Notes: generated from the sequence alone by a model not told the origin. 64,000 bases of DNA from Exiguobacterium qingdaonense (GCF_018617855.1 NZ_JACSKY010000005.1:1-64000), one strand, 5' to 3'. Shown: positions 29,041 through 38,594, counted from the stretch's first letter. Made by a program: numbers and translations.

Positions 29041-30255
29041 TTATCCAACCGTCTCTTCAACGAGTGCGAGTGCGGCTTTCCGTTCCCGTAAGGCGGCGGC
29101 AAAGAAGAAGGTGCCACACCCCGTCAAGATCGCCAAACTTCCGAACACCGGGAGCGAGGATTGACCGAATGTATCGAGTAACACGCCACCGATAATCGGT
29201 CCGATTGTCTGTCCGAGCGATGTCAATCCCATCGCCCCGAAATACGTCCCTCGTAAATGTTTCGGTGCGAGTTCATCCGTCAAGACGTCTGTCATCGTGA
29301 ACATCAATACCTCACCGATTGTGAAAATGATCATTGCCACAAAAAGAACCCACTCGACCGTCGCCAACCCAATTAACAAGAGTCCGAGTGACAACGTTGA
29401 AATGCCGAAGAAGAGCGATTTGATCGGTGAGACACGAATCCCGAAACGCATGATTGGATATTGGACGATGAGGACCGTGATTGCGTTCGTCGTCAATAGG
29501 TAAGCGAACAATCTTGAACCGTCTTCTAATCCGTCACTCAGCGCGATGAATTGGGGAAGGGTTGAATTGAACTGACTATAGCCGATAATCGCAAAAATCA
29601 TCCCGATGATGACCGACCGAAACGTCCGGTCGTCCCGTAAGACACGAAACGTCTCCGTCAAGCGCGGGCGTGCCTTGATTCCGTCCCCCTCCTCGAATGA
29701 GTATTTGTAAAATAGCGTCGAGATGATGACCCCATACAATATGTAGACCGCCGTCACGACGAAGAACGCGGTCTTCACACCGGTGAGCGACAAGACGACC
29801 GCTAACAATGGTCCGATCGCCGCGGCAATGTTGATCATGAAGTAACGGACGTTATAGACGATGACCCGCTGGTCCGCCTGTGTCGTATCACTGATGAGCG
29901 CGCGCGATGCCGGCTCTAAAAAAGAACGTGACACCCCCATCAAAATGGATAATGCATAAAACCAGACGAGCTCCGTCACGACGGCAAGACCTGTGAACGT
30001 GATGGCATTGAGCGCGATGCCGATGAGCATGAGCTGTTTTCGGCCATATCGATCAGAAAGTGTCCCTCCAAAAAAACTCATGAACAGACCCGAAAGTGCC
30101 ATCACGGCAAAAATCGTTCCAATCACACTCGCCGAAAAGCCAAGCGTGGCCAAATAAATCGCAAAAAATGGCATGACGAAAAACGTTGCCAGTCGTGCAA
30201 AAAACGTCCCGAACAGGACTCCCCACGTCAGTGGATGAATCTGTCTGAGCTTCAT
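29041..30255 (-). CDS. MFS transporter (drug/unknown substrate)
   Basis: A 404-residue, 12-helix major facilitator. Motif A is GGTLSDRYGRK (near residues 63-73), followed by LEPASRALISDTTQADQR, typical of MdtH/YfkF-like efflux MFS members. A second motif A-like loop is weak. GGGGGG precedes the ATG at 6 nt. Substrate is unknown; it is monocistronic between suf and met. Confidence 0.8.
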   Translation of the reverse strand: MKLRQIHPLTWGVLFGTFFARLATFFVMPFFAIYLATLGFSASVIGTIFAVMALSGLFMSFFGGTLSDRYGRKQLMLIGIALNAITFTGLAVVTELVWFYALSILMGVSRSFLEPASRALISDTTQADQRVIVYNVRYFMINIAAAIGPLLAVVLSLTGVKTAFFVVTAVYILYGVIISTLFYKYSFEEGDGIKARPRLTETFRVLRDDRTFRSVIIGMIFAIIGYSQFNSTLPQFIALSDGLEDGSRLFAYLLTTNAITVLIVQYPIMRFGIRVSPIKSLFFGISTLSLGLLLIGLATVEWVLFVAMIIFTIGEVLMFTMTDVLTDELAPKHLRGTYFGAMGLTSLGQTIGPIIGGVLLDTFGQSSLPVFGSLAILTGCGTFFFAAALRERKAALALVEETVG

Positions 30256-30316
30256 CCAAATCCCCCCTTTTCTTTCATATATGTAGTGTACTTCTCTTTA
30301 TGAAAGAACACTAGAC

Positions 30317-30348
30317 AAAAAAAGGCCCAGGAGAAAGTCTCCTGGACC
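30317..30348 (-). terminator. Terminator of metNPQ
   Basis: CCAGGAG pairs with CTCCTGG around AAAGT, with a seven-A run on the left giving the minus-strand T tract. Confidence 0.8.
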
Positions 30349-30356
30349 AAAATCGT

Positions 30357-31190
30357 TTACTGTTGTACCGGTACGACCGCACCTTTATATTCGTCCAAGA
30401 TCCACTGTTGTGTCTCTTCAGACGTCAATACTTCGAGGAGTGCTTTGATGCGCTCATCTTCTTCGTCTCCTTCACGCGTGACGATCAAGTTGACGTATGG
30501 TGAGTCTTCGCCTTCAAGTGCGATTGCATCTTCAAGTGGGTTGAGGCCTGCGTCGATCGCATAGTTCGTGTTGATGAGGACCGCATCGCCTTCTCCGTTC
30601 TCAAATGCCGTCGTGAGTAATGTCGCTTCTACGTCCGTTTTGAACGTCAAGCCTTTCGGGTTGTCGACGATGTCAGCGACCGTCGCGTCCACCGTTTTAC
30701 CATCCGCAAGTGTGAGGAGTCCTTCTGACTGGAGCATCGTGAGGATTCGTCCGTGATCAGCGACCGATGAGCTCATGATGATTTCTGCCCCTTCAGGAAG
30801 TTCGTCGAGCGATTTGAACTCTTTCGAGTAGACTCCGATCGGCTCGATGTGGACGCCACCCGCTGACGCGAATTTGTAGTCTTTGTTTTCAGCCATTTGC
30901 GATTCGAGGTACGGCTCGTGCTGGAAGTAGTTCGCATCGAGTTCTTCGCTCGCGAGCGTCTTGTTCGGAAGCACATAGTCTTGGAACTTTTTGATTTCGA
31001 GTTTGTAACCTTTTGCCTCATATTCTTCTTGTACGTGCTCTAAAATCTCAGCGTGCGGTACGTTCGAAGCACCGACGATCAATGTTTTTTCATCGCCAGA
31101 ACCTGTTTCCGCTTCTTCCCCGCCACAAGCCGCGAGAACCGTGAATGCTGATAGTGCCGTCAATCCAAGTACTGTTTTCCAAGTTTTCAT
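30357..31190 (-). CDS. metQ: Methionine-binding lipoprotein MetQ
   Basis: A 277-residue substrate-binding lipoprotein of the methionine ABC importer (NlpA family). The signal peptide ends in the lipobox LAAC (residues 19-22), so the mature protein is anchored outside the membrane through C22. Family features NVPHAEILEHV and NYFQHEPYLES are clear. The ATG at 31190 follows GGAGGG; the frame also opens five codons earlier. Last gene of the SAM-riboswitch operon. Confidence 0.95.
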   Translation of the reverse strand: MKTWKTVLGLTALSAFTVLAACGGEEAETGSGDEKTLIVGASNVPHAEILEHVQEEYEAKGYKLEIKKFQDYVLPNKTLASEELDANYFQHEPYLESQMAENKDYKFASAGGVHIEPIGVYSKEFKSLDELPEGAEIIMSSSVADHGRILTMLQSEGLLTLADGKTVDATVADIVDNPKGLTFKTDVEATLLTTAFENGEGDAVLINTNYAIDAGLNPLEDAIALEGEDSPYVNLIVTREGDEEDERIKALLEVLTSEETQQWILDEYKGAVVPVQQ

Positions 31191-31217
31191 AATGAATCCC
31201 TCCAAATGTATGTGTGA

Positions 31218-31880
31218 TTATGCTGAACGTTTATCAATGGTCGTGACGAGTCGGTCACCGATGAACTGGATGACGAACACGATCAACAAGATGAGCACCG
31301 TCGCCACGAACGTGACGTCGTTTTGTGAACGCTGGAATCCTTCCAAATAAGCCAAGTTCCCGAGACCGCCGCCTCCGACGACTCCGGCCATCGCCGTATA
31401 ACCGACGATTGCGACAATCGTCACTGTAATCCCGGAGACGAGCGCCGGTAGTGCTTCAGGAATTAACACTTTATAGATGATCTGCCATTTCGTCGCACCC
31501 ATCGACTCTGCCGCCTCGATGACCCCGCGGTCGACTTCACGAAGCGCAAGTTCTACCATTCGGGCATAAAACGGTGCCGCTCCGATGATGAGCGCCGGGA
31601 GCGCCGCCGTCGAGCCGAGCATCGTGCCGAGTAGGAACAAGGTGAACGGGATGAGTAAGATAATCAAAATGATGAACGGAATCGAACGAAACACGTTGAC
31701 GATTGCGCTGACAAAGACGTAAATCGGACGATTCTTCAATAGGAGTGACTCGTTCGTAATGTATAGAATCAACCCTAGGGCGAGTCCGATCACAAACGTC
31801 GCCACACCTGCGACGAGCGTCATGTAGAGCGTCTCCCATGTCTGTTCCATCATGATTTGCCAGTCCACGTTAGGAAACAT
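31218..31880 (-). CDS. metP: Methionine ABC transporter permease MetP (MetI)
   Basis: A 220-residue permease with five to six membrane helices. The coupling motif EAAESMGATKWQIIYKVLIPEA (near 125-145) contacts the ATPase. Its start overlaps the end of metN by 11 bp. GGAGGTGG precedes the ATG. Confidence 0.95.
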   Translation of the reverse strand: MFPNVDWQIMMEQTWETLYMTLVAGVATFVIGLALGLILYITNESLLLKNRPIYVFVSAIVNVFRSIPFIILIILLIPFTLFLLGTMLGSTAALPALIIGAAPFYARMVELALREVDRGVIEAAESMGATKWQIIYKVLIPEALPALVSGITVTIVAIVGYTAMAGVVGGGGLGNLAYLEGFQRSQNDVTFVATVLILLIVFVIQFIGDRLVTTIDKRSA

Positions 31881-32898
31881 CGCTCTCCACCTCCACTTCT
31901 ACGGATTGCGAACGAATCGACGTGATGGCACGATCGATTTCATTCGCTTCCCCAATCAATTGGATGAACAGCGTGCCGAGCGCACCGACTTGCGACTGGG
32001 TCACATTCCCGCCGATGATGTTGAATCCGATCTGATGCGTCTTGAGGACGTCAGACAAAATCGGTTGTTCCGCCGTTTCGTTCAAAAACTTCAATTTGAC
32101 GATTTGACCGCTCGGGTACCGTTCTTTCAAATGTTCGAACGTGAGCGACAGATCGTCGACCGCCCCGATCTGTTTGACGAACTCTTTTGTGATCGGTTGT
32201 TCCGGATGTTGGAACACGTCCGAGACTTGACCCGTCTCAACGACTTTCCCAGATTCCATCACGGCGACCCGGTGACAAATCTTTTGGATGACGTGCATCT
32301 CATGCGTGATGAGGACGATCGTCAATCCGAGCTTCTTGTTGATGCTGACGAGCAGTTCGAGAATCGAATCCGTTGTCTTCGGGTCGAGCGCGCTCGTCGC
32401 TTCGTCACAGAGGAGCACCTCTGGATTTGTAGCGAGCGCGCGGGCGATCCCGACTCGCTGTTTTTGACCGCCTGATAGTTGCGATGGATAGCTATCCTCG
32501 CGACCGGCCAAGCCTACGAGCTCGATGAGTTCCTGGACACGTCGTTTCCGTTCACTTGCCGGCACCCCGATCAGTTCGAGTGGAAAACTGATGTTCTCTG
32601 CGACCGTGCGCGACCACAGAAGGTTAAAGTGCTGGAAGACCATCGAGACGTTCTTGCGGACTCCTCGTAATTCTTTCGGGCTGAGTTTCGTCAGCTCGCT
32701 CCCCGCGACCTCGATTTCACCGCTTGACGGTGACTCGAGACGGTTGAGTAATCGGATGAGCGTTGATTTTCCCGCTCCCGAATATCCGATTATTCCAAAA
32801 ATTTCACCGCGATCAATCGTGAGTGACACATCATCGACCGCCTGGACACGACCATTCTTCGTATCGAACCATTTGGCGACGTTTCGTAATTGAATCAA
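31870..32898 (-). CDS. metN: Methionine ABC transporter ATPase MetN
   Basis: A 342-residue ATPase of the methionine importer. Walker A is GYSGAGKST, the signature is LSGGQKQRVGIARAL, Walker B is VLLCDEATSALD, and a C-terminal NIL (ACT-like) regulatory domain from about residue 265 binds methionine in the family. The open frame extends into the riboswitch terminator; TTG at 32898, placed after AGGAGGG, gives the family length. First gene of metNPQ. Confidence 0.95.
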   Translation of the reverse strand: MIQLRNVAKWFDTKNGRVQAVDDVSLTIDRGEIFGIIGYSGAGKSTLIRLLNRLESPSSGEIEVAGSELTKLSPKELRGVRKNVSMVFQHFNLLWSRTVAENISFPLELIGVPASERKRRVQELIELVGLAGREDSYPSQLSGGQKQRVGIARALATNPEVLLCDEATSALDPKTTDSILELLVSINKKLGLTIVLITHEMHVIQKICHRVAVMESGKVVETGQVSDVFQHPEQPITKEFVKQIGAVDDLSLTFEHLKERYPSGQIVKLKFLNETAEQPILSDVLKTHQIGFNIIGGNVTQSQVGALGTLFIQLIGEANEIDRAITSIRSQSVEVEVESDVS

Positions 32899-32917
32899 TA
32901 CCTTTCCCTCCTGACAA

Positions 32918-32951
32918 CAAAAAAAGCGCGCACGTTTGAGCAAACGTGCGC
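32918..32951 (-). terminator. SAM-riboswitch attenuator before metN
   Basis: GCGCACGTTTG (32928-32938) pairs perfectly with CAAACGTGCGC (32941-32951) and is followed by TTTTTTTG on the minus strand. It lies between the aptamer and the metN ribosome site. Confidence 0.9.
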
Positions 32952-32975
32952 ACTTTATCGTACGGACAACGATTG

Positions 32976-33084
32976 CTCTCATCTGTCAAGGTTAATCACC
33001 TTGCTGGAATTAGCACCATTTCGGATTGCTCCGCGGTTGCTGGGCGTCATAGGGCCAGTCCCTCAGCCTCTCTTGATAAGAGTG
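32976..33084 (-). ncRNA. SAM-I riboswitch (S-box) of metNPQ
   Basis: On the minus strand the S-box core is intact: CTCTTATCAAGAG, then GGCTGAGGGACTGGCCC, ATGACGCCCAGCAACC, and AAGGTGATTAACCTTGACAG, with P1 closed by GATGAGAG. SAM binding should favour the terminator at 32918-32951 and repress methionine uptake. The aptamer order and core bases leave little doubt. Confidence 0.97.
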
Positions 33085-33104
33085 TTGTATATTCGATTAG
33101 CTTT

Positions 33105-33135
33105 ATCATAGCGACAGCTTTTTCTGCTGTCAAAT
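33105..33135 (-). promoter_or_regulatory. Promoter of the metNPQ S-box transcript
   Basis: TTGACA (33130-33135) and TATGAT (33105-33110) on the minus strand, spaced 19 nt, slightly wide, about 20 bp before the S-box. Confidence 0.6.
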
Positions 33136-33152
33136 CCTTTTTTCAAAAAATT

Positions 33153-33196
33153 AAAAAAAAGGTGCCGTCCGAGGACGACACAGAACGTAGCACCTT
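33153..33196 (-). terminator. Strong terminator of the putative ncRNA
   Basis: AAGGTGC pairs with GCACCTT as an outer stem and GTCGTCC with GGACGGC as an inner stem, followed by TTTTTTT on the minus strand. No coding sequence ends just before it, so it seems to close a non-coding transcript. Confidence 0.75.
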
Positions 33197-33456
33197 GAGT
33201 CACGGAAGGACAGCCCATAGATGAAAATCTTTTGCCCGTTCAAGATTTTCACCCTCACATGGGGGAGATTCGCCAATCATCACTCGATCTTGGCTTGGAC
33301 CGTGCAATTATACGAAACGTCCTGCTTCGCTTGATTTTTTTGGGGGACAATCGAAGGGAAGACTGACGTGTATTCGTATAAAATGTAGCAGCGGCTTCGC
33401 CAAAACGTCTTGATGACGGGAATATCGCGTCCTATATTGTGTTCAAGTAAGATGTT
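33156..33456 (-). ncRNA. Candidate structured non-coding RNA, family unknown
   Basis: About 300 nt on the minus strand bounded by its own promoter and terminator, with no convincing reading frame. It contains a long hairpin (GGTGAAAATCTT with AAGATTTTCATC, closed by CCCAT/ATGGG, near 33208-33263) and a second one near 33310-33360. It ends before the S-box promoter, so it is not part of the met leader. I could not match it to the FMN, SAM, lysine, purine, T-box, 6S, SRP or RNase P consensus. Confidence 0.45.
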
Positions 33457-33462
33457 GTAATG

Positions 33463-33492
33463 AATATACCATTCGTGAACTTTCTGTGTCAA
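33463..33492 (-). promoter_or_regulatory. Consensus-like promoter of the putative ncRNA
   Basis: TTGACA (33487-33492), an 18-nt spacer and TATATT (33463-33468) on the minus strand. This is among the best sigma-A matches in the window. Confidence 0.6.
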
Positions 33493-33533
33493 CTGATTAT
33501 TTAAAATTTTCAGATTATTCTAATTTCCCTCTC

Positions 33534-33791
33534 TTATTTTATGAAAGAGAGGACGTGTTGCACGTTTTGAAATGCGTAGAGACGTTCTTTAACCTCGCCA
33601 TTTTCAAGCTTTAAAAGAGCCGGTACGCTCATCACCTGATAGGCTTCGAGTTCATCCGGGATAAAGTTCGCATCACGTTTTTCGATTCGGACTTCAGGGT
33701 CGACCGCTTCGACGACCGTCAACATTTTCTCCGCCACAGCGCATGTACCACACATTGGGGCGTATATATATAAGAATCCGTCTGTAATCAT
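33534..33791 (-). CDS. Thioredoxin-like protein, YusE-like
   Basis: An 85-residue thioredoxin-fold protein with the redox pair CGTC in YAPMCGTCAVAEKML (near residues 10-24) and the cis-proline region MSVPALL. It matches B. subtilis YusE in size and place (between metNPQ and gcvH). It may act as a small disulfide reductase. GAGGTGAG precedes the ATG at 33791; an earlier in-frame start lacks a site. Confidence 0.87.
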   Translation of the reverse strand: MITDGFLYIYAPMCGTCAVAEKMLTVVEAVDPEVRIEKRDANFIPDELEAYQVMSVPALLKLENGEVKERLYAFQNVQHVLSFIK

Positions 33792-33926
33792 TCTTCTCAC
33801 CTCTCTTGTCATTATAAGGGTCGATGGATTTCCATTCAAAAATCGTGCTTTTGTGAATTTTCTCTATCGCATCTTCGAACGGGCGACGCTCGTCAAGTTT
33901 GATCACTACCGTCTCGATTTCGAGTA

Positions 33927-33966
33927 ATCAAAAAATCGGCCTCTCCTCAACAGGAGAAGCCGATTT
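33927..33966 (-). terminator. Terminator after gcvH
   Basis: AATCGGC-CTCTCCT pairs with AGGAGA-AGCCGATT around a short loop, with an A run on the left giving the minus-strand T tract. Confidence 0.8.
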
Positions 33967-33969
33967 CGA

Positions 33970-34353
33970 TTATCCTTGAATCATCGCTTCATATTCTTCC
34001 GCAGACATGAGCTTGTCGAGGTCCGACTCTTCCGTCAACTCGACTTCGATCATCCACGCATTTTCAAACGCTGACTCGTTGACGAGTTCCGGAGAATCCG
34101 CGAGGTCCTCATTCACAGCAGTGATGCGACCTGATACCGGCGCATACAACTCAGAGACCGTCTTGACCGATTCGACCGACCCGAATGGCTCGTCGAGCAA
34201 AATCGTCCCATCTACTTCTGGGAGTTCGACAAACACGATATCCCCTAGTTCGCTTTGTGCGAAATCCGTGATGCCGATGCGGGCTTTCGTTCCGTTCACT
34301 TCAACCCATTCATGTTCTTTTGAATAACGTAAATTTGCCGGTACTTTGCTCAT
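33970..34353 (-). CDS. gcvH: Glycine cleavage system H protein
   Basis: A 127-residue lipoyl carrier. The lipoylated lysine lies in [15 protein letters not shown] (near residue 63), and the opening [13 protein letters not shown] is typical. The P, T and L proteins are not in this window; a stand-alone gcvH next to yusI is the Bacillus arrangement, where GcvH also feeds lipoate relay to other enzymes. Forty-eight bases separate it from yusI. Confidence 0.96.
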   Translation of the reverse strand: MSKVPANLRYSKEHEWVEVNGTKARIGITDFAQSELGDIVFVELPEVDGTILLDEPFGSVESVKTVSELYAPVSGRITAVNEDLADSPELVNESAFENAWMIEVELTEESDLDKLMSAEEYEAMIQG

Positions 34354-34401
34354 CCTAACTTCCCCCTCAAATAAATTAGACTCACATCTGTATTATAGCA
34401 C

Positions 34402-34755
34402 TTAGCCCCAAACGTCCGTAAAGGACTTTTCTGAAAATCCGACGGTCGTTTTTTCACCATTTGTGACGATTGGTCGCTTCAAAAGCATACCATTGCTCGC
34501 TAACAGCTCAAGTTGTTCGTCTTCTGATAAAGTCGGCAACTTGTCCTTGATCCCTTCGTTCCGATACACCTGTCCGCTCGTGTTAAAGAACTTTTTGAGT
34601 GGTAGACCTGATTGTTTCCACAGCTCGGCGAGTTCCTCTTTCGTCGGCGTCGATTCGACGATATGGACGTATGTATACGTGATGCCTTGTTCCTTCAACC
34701 ATTTTTCTGCTTTTTTACATGTACTGCATGGTGGGTAGCCGTATAGTGTCACCAT
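34402..34755 (-). CDS. ArsC/Spx family protein, YusI-like
   Basis: A 117-residue member of the ArsC/Spx family. The CxxC in YPPCSTCKKAEKWL (near 8-21) resembles the Spx redox switch, and the C-terminal LLKRPIVTNG is the family motif. Whether it regulates RNA polymerase like Spx or acts as a reductase is unclear; YusI of B. subtilis is likewise uncharacterised. Two adjacent ATG codons (34758, 34755) follow AGAGGTG; the second has better spacing. Confidence 0.87.
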   Translation of the reverse strand: MVTLYGYPPCSTCKKAEKWLKEQGITYTYVHIVESTPTKEELAELWKQSGLPLKKFFNTSGQVYRNEGIKDKLPTLSEDEQLELLASNGMLLKRPIVTNGEKTTVGFSEKSFTDVWG

Positions 34756-34802
34756 CATTTCATCACCTCTTTCATCAATGTAGCACATCCAAGGAAATCA
34801 AA

Positions 34803-35534
34803 TCACGCCTGAAGTAGCCGTTCAATCTCTCGCTTCATCGTCGTGTTCACTTCGTGCCTCGATTCGATAAAACGTAAGATGGCCGCTGCCGCCTCACCTG
34901 ACCTGCCGTATCCTAATACCCCGCCTGAAAGGAAAGGAATCATCTCGGGGAACCTCGACTCGACCCGGCGTGTCGGATTGAACGGGTCTCCTTGTTCACC
35001 GATCGCTTTCAAGACGTTTTGAACGGCCGCGACTTGCACGAGTTCGAATCCGGCGAGCGCCTCGCCCCGACGTTCGCGTAACAAGCCGACATATAGGTTC
35101 GTCAACGCCTCTTCGTAATAATAAGACGACTCATTACGCTCGATGGCAAGGTGCGGTGTCGCGAACGCCTCGAGCGCCTCGTCCCGTCGCCAGACGATAC
35201 GTCCCGGTGTGTAGGCGATGGCGGAAAGTTCATGCACTTCAAAGACAGCAAACTCACCGTAGATGCCGTCATGATACATGACCTTATGTCCGTCTTTCGT
35301 GTTTTGGAACTGATAGTGGAGCGGTTCGACCTCGAGCCAGTCGAGTCGGTCGATAAAGCGTGCTTTCTGTCCATCTTCGACAATCAAAAAGAAATCAAGG
35401 TCAGAATAATCGTCCAACCGCTCCGTCTCTTGGCCAATCGACCCGAGCGCGAGCAGCATGAGCGTCCCGTCAAGTTCAGCAACGGATTGTCCGATCCGTT
35501 CCATCCGGTCGAGTAATACATCTCGTTTTTTCAT
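34803..35534 (-). CDS. Nucleotidyltransferase-fold protein (aminoglycoside/lincosamide NTase-like)
   Basis: A 243-residue protein with a DNA polymerase beta-type nucleotidyltransferase domain. The motif GSIGQETERLDDYSDLDFFL (near 31-50) gives GS and the metal-binding DxD (SDLDFF). The C-terminal half is helical, as in antibiotic-adenylating enzymes. Similarity to lincosamide or aminoglycoside adenylyltransferases is at fold level; resistance activity cannot be claimed. GAGGAGGAG precedes the ATG. It lies between yusI and the fad operon, and the fad terminator lies just upstream, so it is transcribed separately. Confidence 0.7.
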   Translation of the reverse strand: MKKRDVLLDRMERIGQSVAELDGTLMLLALGSIGQETERLDDYSDLDFFLIVEDGQKARFIDRLDWLEVEPLHYQFQNTKDGHKVMYHDGIYGEFAVFEVHELSAIAYTPGRIVWRRDEALEAFATPHLAIERNESSYYYEEALTNLYVGLLRERRGEALAGFELVQVAAVQNVLKAIGEQGDPFNPTRRVESRFPEMIPFLSGGVLGYGRSGEAAAAILRFIESRHEVNTTMKREIERLLQA

Positions 35535-35572
35535 CGTCTCTCCTCCTCGTCTCTATTGTACGTGGCAGAGCT

Positions 35573-35614
35573 CAAAAAAAGAAAGGGTCGACCGCGTCCG
35601 GTCCACCCTTTCTG
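35573..35614 (-). terminator. Terminator of the fadNAE operon
   Basis: AAAGGGT-GACC pairs with GGTC-ACCCTTT around GCGTCC, with a seven-A run on the left. Confidence 0.75.
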
Positions 35615-35623
35615 TCAATTTGA

Positions 35624-37408
35624 TTAAACGATAAATTTGTTCGCTTTGATGAGGCTCGCTGCGACTTCGCGCTTCGTCCCGATCACGTTGATCGGCTGAT
35701 AGCGGCTGAATTTCTTCATGGCCGAGAGAAGCATGCGCTGTTCGTCACCAGACGCCGCCGCGTACAACACTTCTTTCGCCATAAGCTCGACTTGCTTGAA
35801 CACCTGTTCCGCAAAGATTTCAGTGTAGCGGACTTTTTGCGTGTTCTTCTCTTCGCCTGAACGGGCAATCGCTTTGTCCGTACGGGCGATGGCTGCTTCA
35901 AGCGCATAGATGGCACTGATCATGTCCGCAATCTTCGCCAAGATCTCTTGTTCGTTTTGAAGGTCTTGTTGATACTTCTGAACGGCCGTACCTGCGACCA
36001 TCAAGTTGATTTTCTTCATGTTCGAAAGGAGCATCTTCTCGCGTGCGAGTGGTGAGCCGTCCAATTCTTGTGGCATGTAGCTCATGAGCTCTTTTTGAAG
36101 CTTTTGTGCTTCTGCGAGGAGTGGCAATTCCCCTTTCATCGCTTTCTTGAGGAGCGTGCCTGGGACGATCAAACGGTTGATCTCGTTCGTTCCTTCGAAG
36201 ATACGGTTGATGCGTGAGTCGCGGTAGAGGTTCTCGACTTCATACTCGGCCATGAATCCATATCCACCGTGAATTTGAACCGCTTCATCGACGACATAGT
36301 CGAACGTCTCAGAAGCGAATACTTTGTTGAGTGAGCATTCGATCGCATATTCCGCGATCGCTTGTGCGACTTTCGATCCGTCACGCATATTCTCGTCACC
36401 GAGTGCATCAAGACTGTCTTGGAACAATCCGCCCGTACGGTAAACCGAACTTTCCATCGCGTAAATGTTCGCTGCCATCGTCGCCAATTTCTCTTGGATG
36501 AGTGGGAACTGGCTGATCGGCGTCTTGAACTGCTTGCGTTCGTTCGCATATTGCACCGAGAGGTCGAATGCACGTTTTGAAGAACCGACCGCTCCGACCG
36601 CGAGCTTGTAACGACCGACGTTCAAGATGTTGAAGGCGATGACGTGACCTTTGCCGATTTCACCGAGAAGGTTGTCGACTGGTACTTCGACGTCTTCAAG
36701 GATGAGCGTACGTGTCGACGAACCCTTGATTCCCATCTTCTGTTCTTCTGCGCCTGTCGAGACACCTTTGTAGTCACGCTCGACAATGAAGGCACTGAAC
36801 TTGTCGCCATCGATTTTCGCGTAGACGACGAAGACGTTCGAGAAACCGGCGTTCGTAATCCATTGCTTCTCACCGTTCAAGACATAGTGCGTGCCGGCCT
36901 CGTTCAAGACAGCCGTCGTTTTCGCACCGAGTGCGTCAGACCCTGAGCCCGGCTCTGTGAGGGCATATGCCGCAATCCATTCGCCTGTCGCGAGTTTTGG
37001 CAAGTACTTGTGTTTTTGTTCTTCCGTTCCGAAGAAGACGATTGGAAGCGTCCCGATCCCGACGTGTGCGCCGTAGCTGAGTGCGAATGAGCGTGCTTTC
37101 GCGAAGCGCTCCGTGATGATCGAAGATGAGATTTTATCGAGCTGGTAGCCGCCGTACTCTTCTGGAACGTCTGCTCCGAGGAGACCGAGCTCGCCCGCTT
37201 CTTTCAATAATTCGACTGACAGGTCGAACTCATGTTTCTCGATACGCTCAAGGACTGGCATGACGCGGTCATCAACGAATCCCGCAGTCGTGTCACCAAT
37301 CATCTTATGCTCATCCGAGAAATCCTCTGGTGTGAAAAGACGCTCTGCATCGAGTGCGTCAATGACGAAGCTACCGCCTTTAATCAATTCATGTTCTGTA
37401 CGTTCCAT
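35624..37408 (-). CDS. fadE: Acyl-CoA dehydrogenase FadE (YusJ)
   Basis: A 594-residue FAD enzyme for the first step of fatty-acid beta-oxidation, the same length as B. subtilis FadE/YusJ. Motifs are [13 protein letters not shown] (flavin/substrate site) near 160, the [20 protein letters not shown] block near 405 and [11 protein letters not shown] after it. The C-terminal 150 residues are the extra helical domain of the long (VLCAD-like) forms. AAAGGGGG precedes the ATG at 37408; the frame continues upstream into fadA. Third gene of the fad operon. Confidence 0.94.
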   Translation of the reverse strand: MERTEHELIKGGSFVIDALDAERLFTPEDFSDEHKMIGDTTAGFVDDRVMPVLERIEKHEFDLSVELLKEAGELGLLGADVPEEYGGYQLDKISSSIITERFAKARSFALSYGAHVGIGTLPIVFFGTEEQKHKYLPKLATGEWIAAYALTEPGSGSDALGAKTTAVLNEAGTHYVLNGEKQWITNAGFSNVFVVYAKIDGDKFSAFIVERDYKGVSTGAEEQKMGIKGSSTRTLILEDVEVPVDNLLGEIGKGHVIAFNILNVGRYKLAVGAVGSSKRAFDLSVQYANERKQFKTPISQFPLIQEKLATMAANIYAMESSVYRTGGLFQDSLDALGDENMRDGSKVAQAIAEYAIECSLNKVFASETFDYVVDEAVQIHGGYGFMAEYEVENLYRDSRINRIFEGTNEINRLIVPGTLLKKAMKGELPLLAEAQKLQKELMSYMPQELDGSPLAREKMLLSNMKKINLMVAGTAVQKYQQDLQNEQEILAKIADMISAIYALEAAIARTDKAIARSGEEKNTQKVRYTEIFAEQVFKQVELMAKEVLYAAASGDEQRMLLSAMKKFSRYQPINVIGTKREVAASLIKANKFIV

Positions 37409-37421
37409 ATCCGATTCCCCC

Positions 37422-38594
37422 TTAAAGTAATTCGAAGACACCAGCCGCACCCATACCGCCGCCGATACACATCGTGACAACTCCATACTTCTCATTGCGT
37501 CGTTTCATCTCATGCAAGATTGAGACCGAAAGTTTTGCTCCGGTGCAGCCGAGTGGATGACCGAGGGCGATGGCGCCGCCGTTTACGTTCACTTTCGACG
37601 GATCGATTCCGAGTTCACGGATGACACCAAGTGACTGACTCGCGAACGCTTCGTTCAATTCGAACAGTCCGACTTCTTCTAATTTCACGCCAGCCATCTC
37701 GAGCGCTTTCGGAATGGCGACGACCGGACCGATCCCCATCACTTCCGGACGGACACCGCCGACTGCGAACGAGAGGAACTTCGCCATCGGTTGCAACCCT
37801 TGCCGTTCCGCCTCTTCACGTTCCATGACGAGCACTGCTGCCGCCCCGTCAGAAACTTGCGAAGCGTTCCCCGCTGTGACCGAGCCTTTGATTTTGAAGG
37901 CCGGACGAAGCTTACCGAGCGCCTCAACCGTCGAATCGGCACGAACTCCTTCGTCGTGCTTGACGACTTTTTCCACTTCAGCGACTTTGCCGTCTTCACC
38001 GAGCACGTGCTCGATGACCGTCACCGGTACGATTTCTTCTTGGAACTTGCCACCGGCGATCGCTGCCGCCGCCTTTTGGTGACTATTGATGGCGAACGCG
38101 TCCTGGTCCTCGCGCGAGATGTTGTATTCCGCTGCGACACGTTCTGCCGTATGACCCATGCTCATGTAATACTCTGGTGCCGTTTCCATGATGTGTGGGT
38201 TGGGACGGATGACGTGACCACCCATCGGCACTTGACTCATCGACTCCATACCGCCGGCGATGATCGCCGTCGCTTGACCGATCATAATTTTTGCCGCCGC
38301 ATCCGCGATCGCTTGAAGGCCTGACGAGCAGTAGCGGTTGATGGTGATCGCTGGAACTTCGTGCGACAGTCCCCCCCGGACCGCCGCATAGCGAGCGATG
38401 TTCATCCCTTGCTCCGCTTCTGGCATCGCACAACCCATGATGACGTCATCAATCGGTCCTGTATATCCTGAACGTTCAAGCGTCGCCTTGATGGCATGTC
38501 CCGCGAGTTCGTCTGAACGAACGTCACGGAATGAACCGCGTTTTGCTTTTCCGACCGGCGTCCGTGCGCCGGCTACGATGACTGCTTCCCTCAT
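37422..38594 (-). CDS. fadA: Acetyl-CoA acyltransferase (thiolase) FadA
   Basis: A 390-residue thiolase that releases acetyl-CoA in the last beta-oxidation step. The acyl-accepting cysteine is in [12 protein letters not shown] (near 90). The histidine is in [16 protein letters not shown], and the second cysteine in [11 protein letters not shown]. It is 18 bp downstream of fadN and 13 bp upstream of fadE. GGGGG precedes the ATG. Confidence 0.96.
   Translation of the reverse strand: MREAVIVAGARTPVGKAKRGSFRDVRSDELAGHAIKATLERSGYTGPIDDVIMGCAMPEAEQGMNIARYAAVRGGLSHEVPAITINRYCSSGLQAIADAAAKIMIGQATAIIAGGMESMSQVPMGGHVIRPNPHIMETAPEYYMSMGHTAERVAAEYNISREDQDAFAINSHQKAAAAIAGGKFQEEIVPVTVIEHVLGEDGKVAEVEKVVKHDEGVRADSTVEALGKLRPAFKIKGSVTAGNASQVSDGAAAVLVMEREEAERQGLQPMAKFLSFAVGGVRPEVMGIGPVVAIPKALEMAGVKLEEVGLFELNEAFASQSLGVIRELGIDPSKVNVNGGAIALGHPLGCTGAKLSVSILHEMKRRNEKYGVVTMCIGGGMGAAGVFELL

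Noticed and set aside
33156-33300. T-box leader in the orphan RNA
   Set aside because: AAGGTGCTACG resembles but lacks the conserved TGG of the T-box bulge, and no specifier-stem landmarks were found. The next gene is controlled by a SAM riboswitch.
33280-33492. A 70-codon frame on the minus strand
   Set aside because: Its TTG start is the -35 box of a good promoter, it has no ribosome site, and the peptide shows no domain. The region is better explained as non-coding RNA.
33694-33906. A 70-codon GTG frame overlapping yusE in another frame
   Set aside because: It overlaps most of the thioredoxin-like gene out of frame and has no ribosome site. Only the upstream part (33792-33906) is free, and that is too short to judge.
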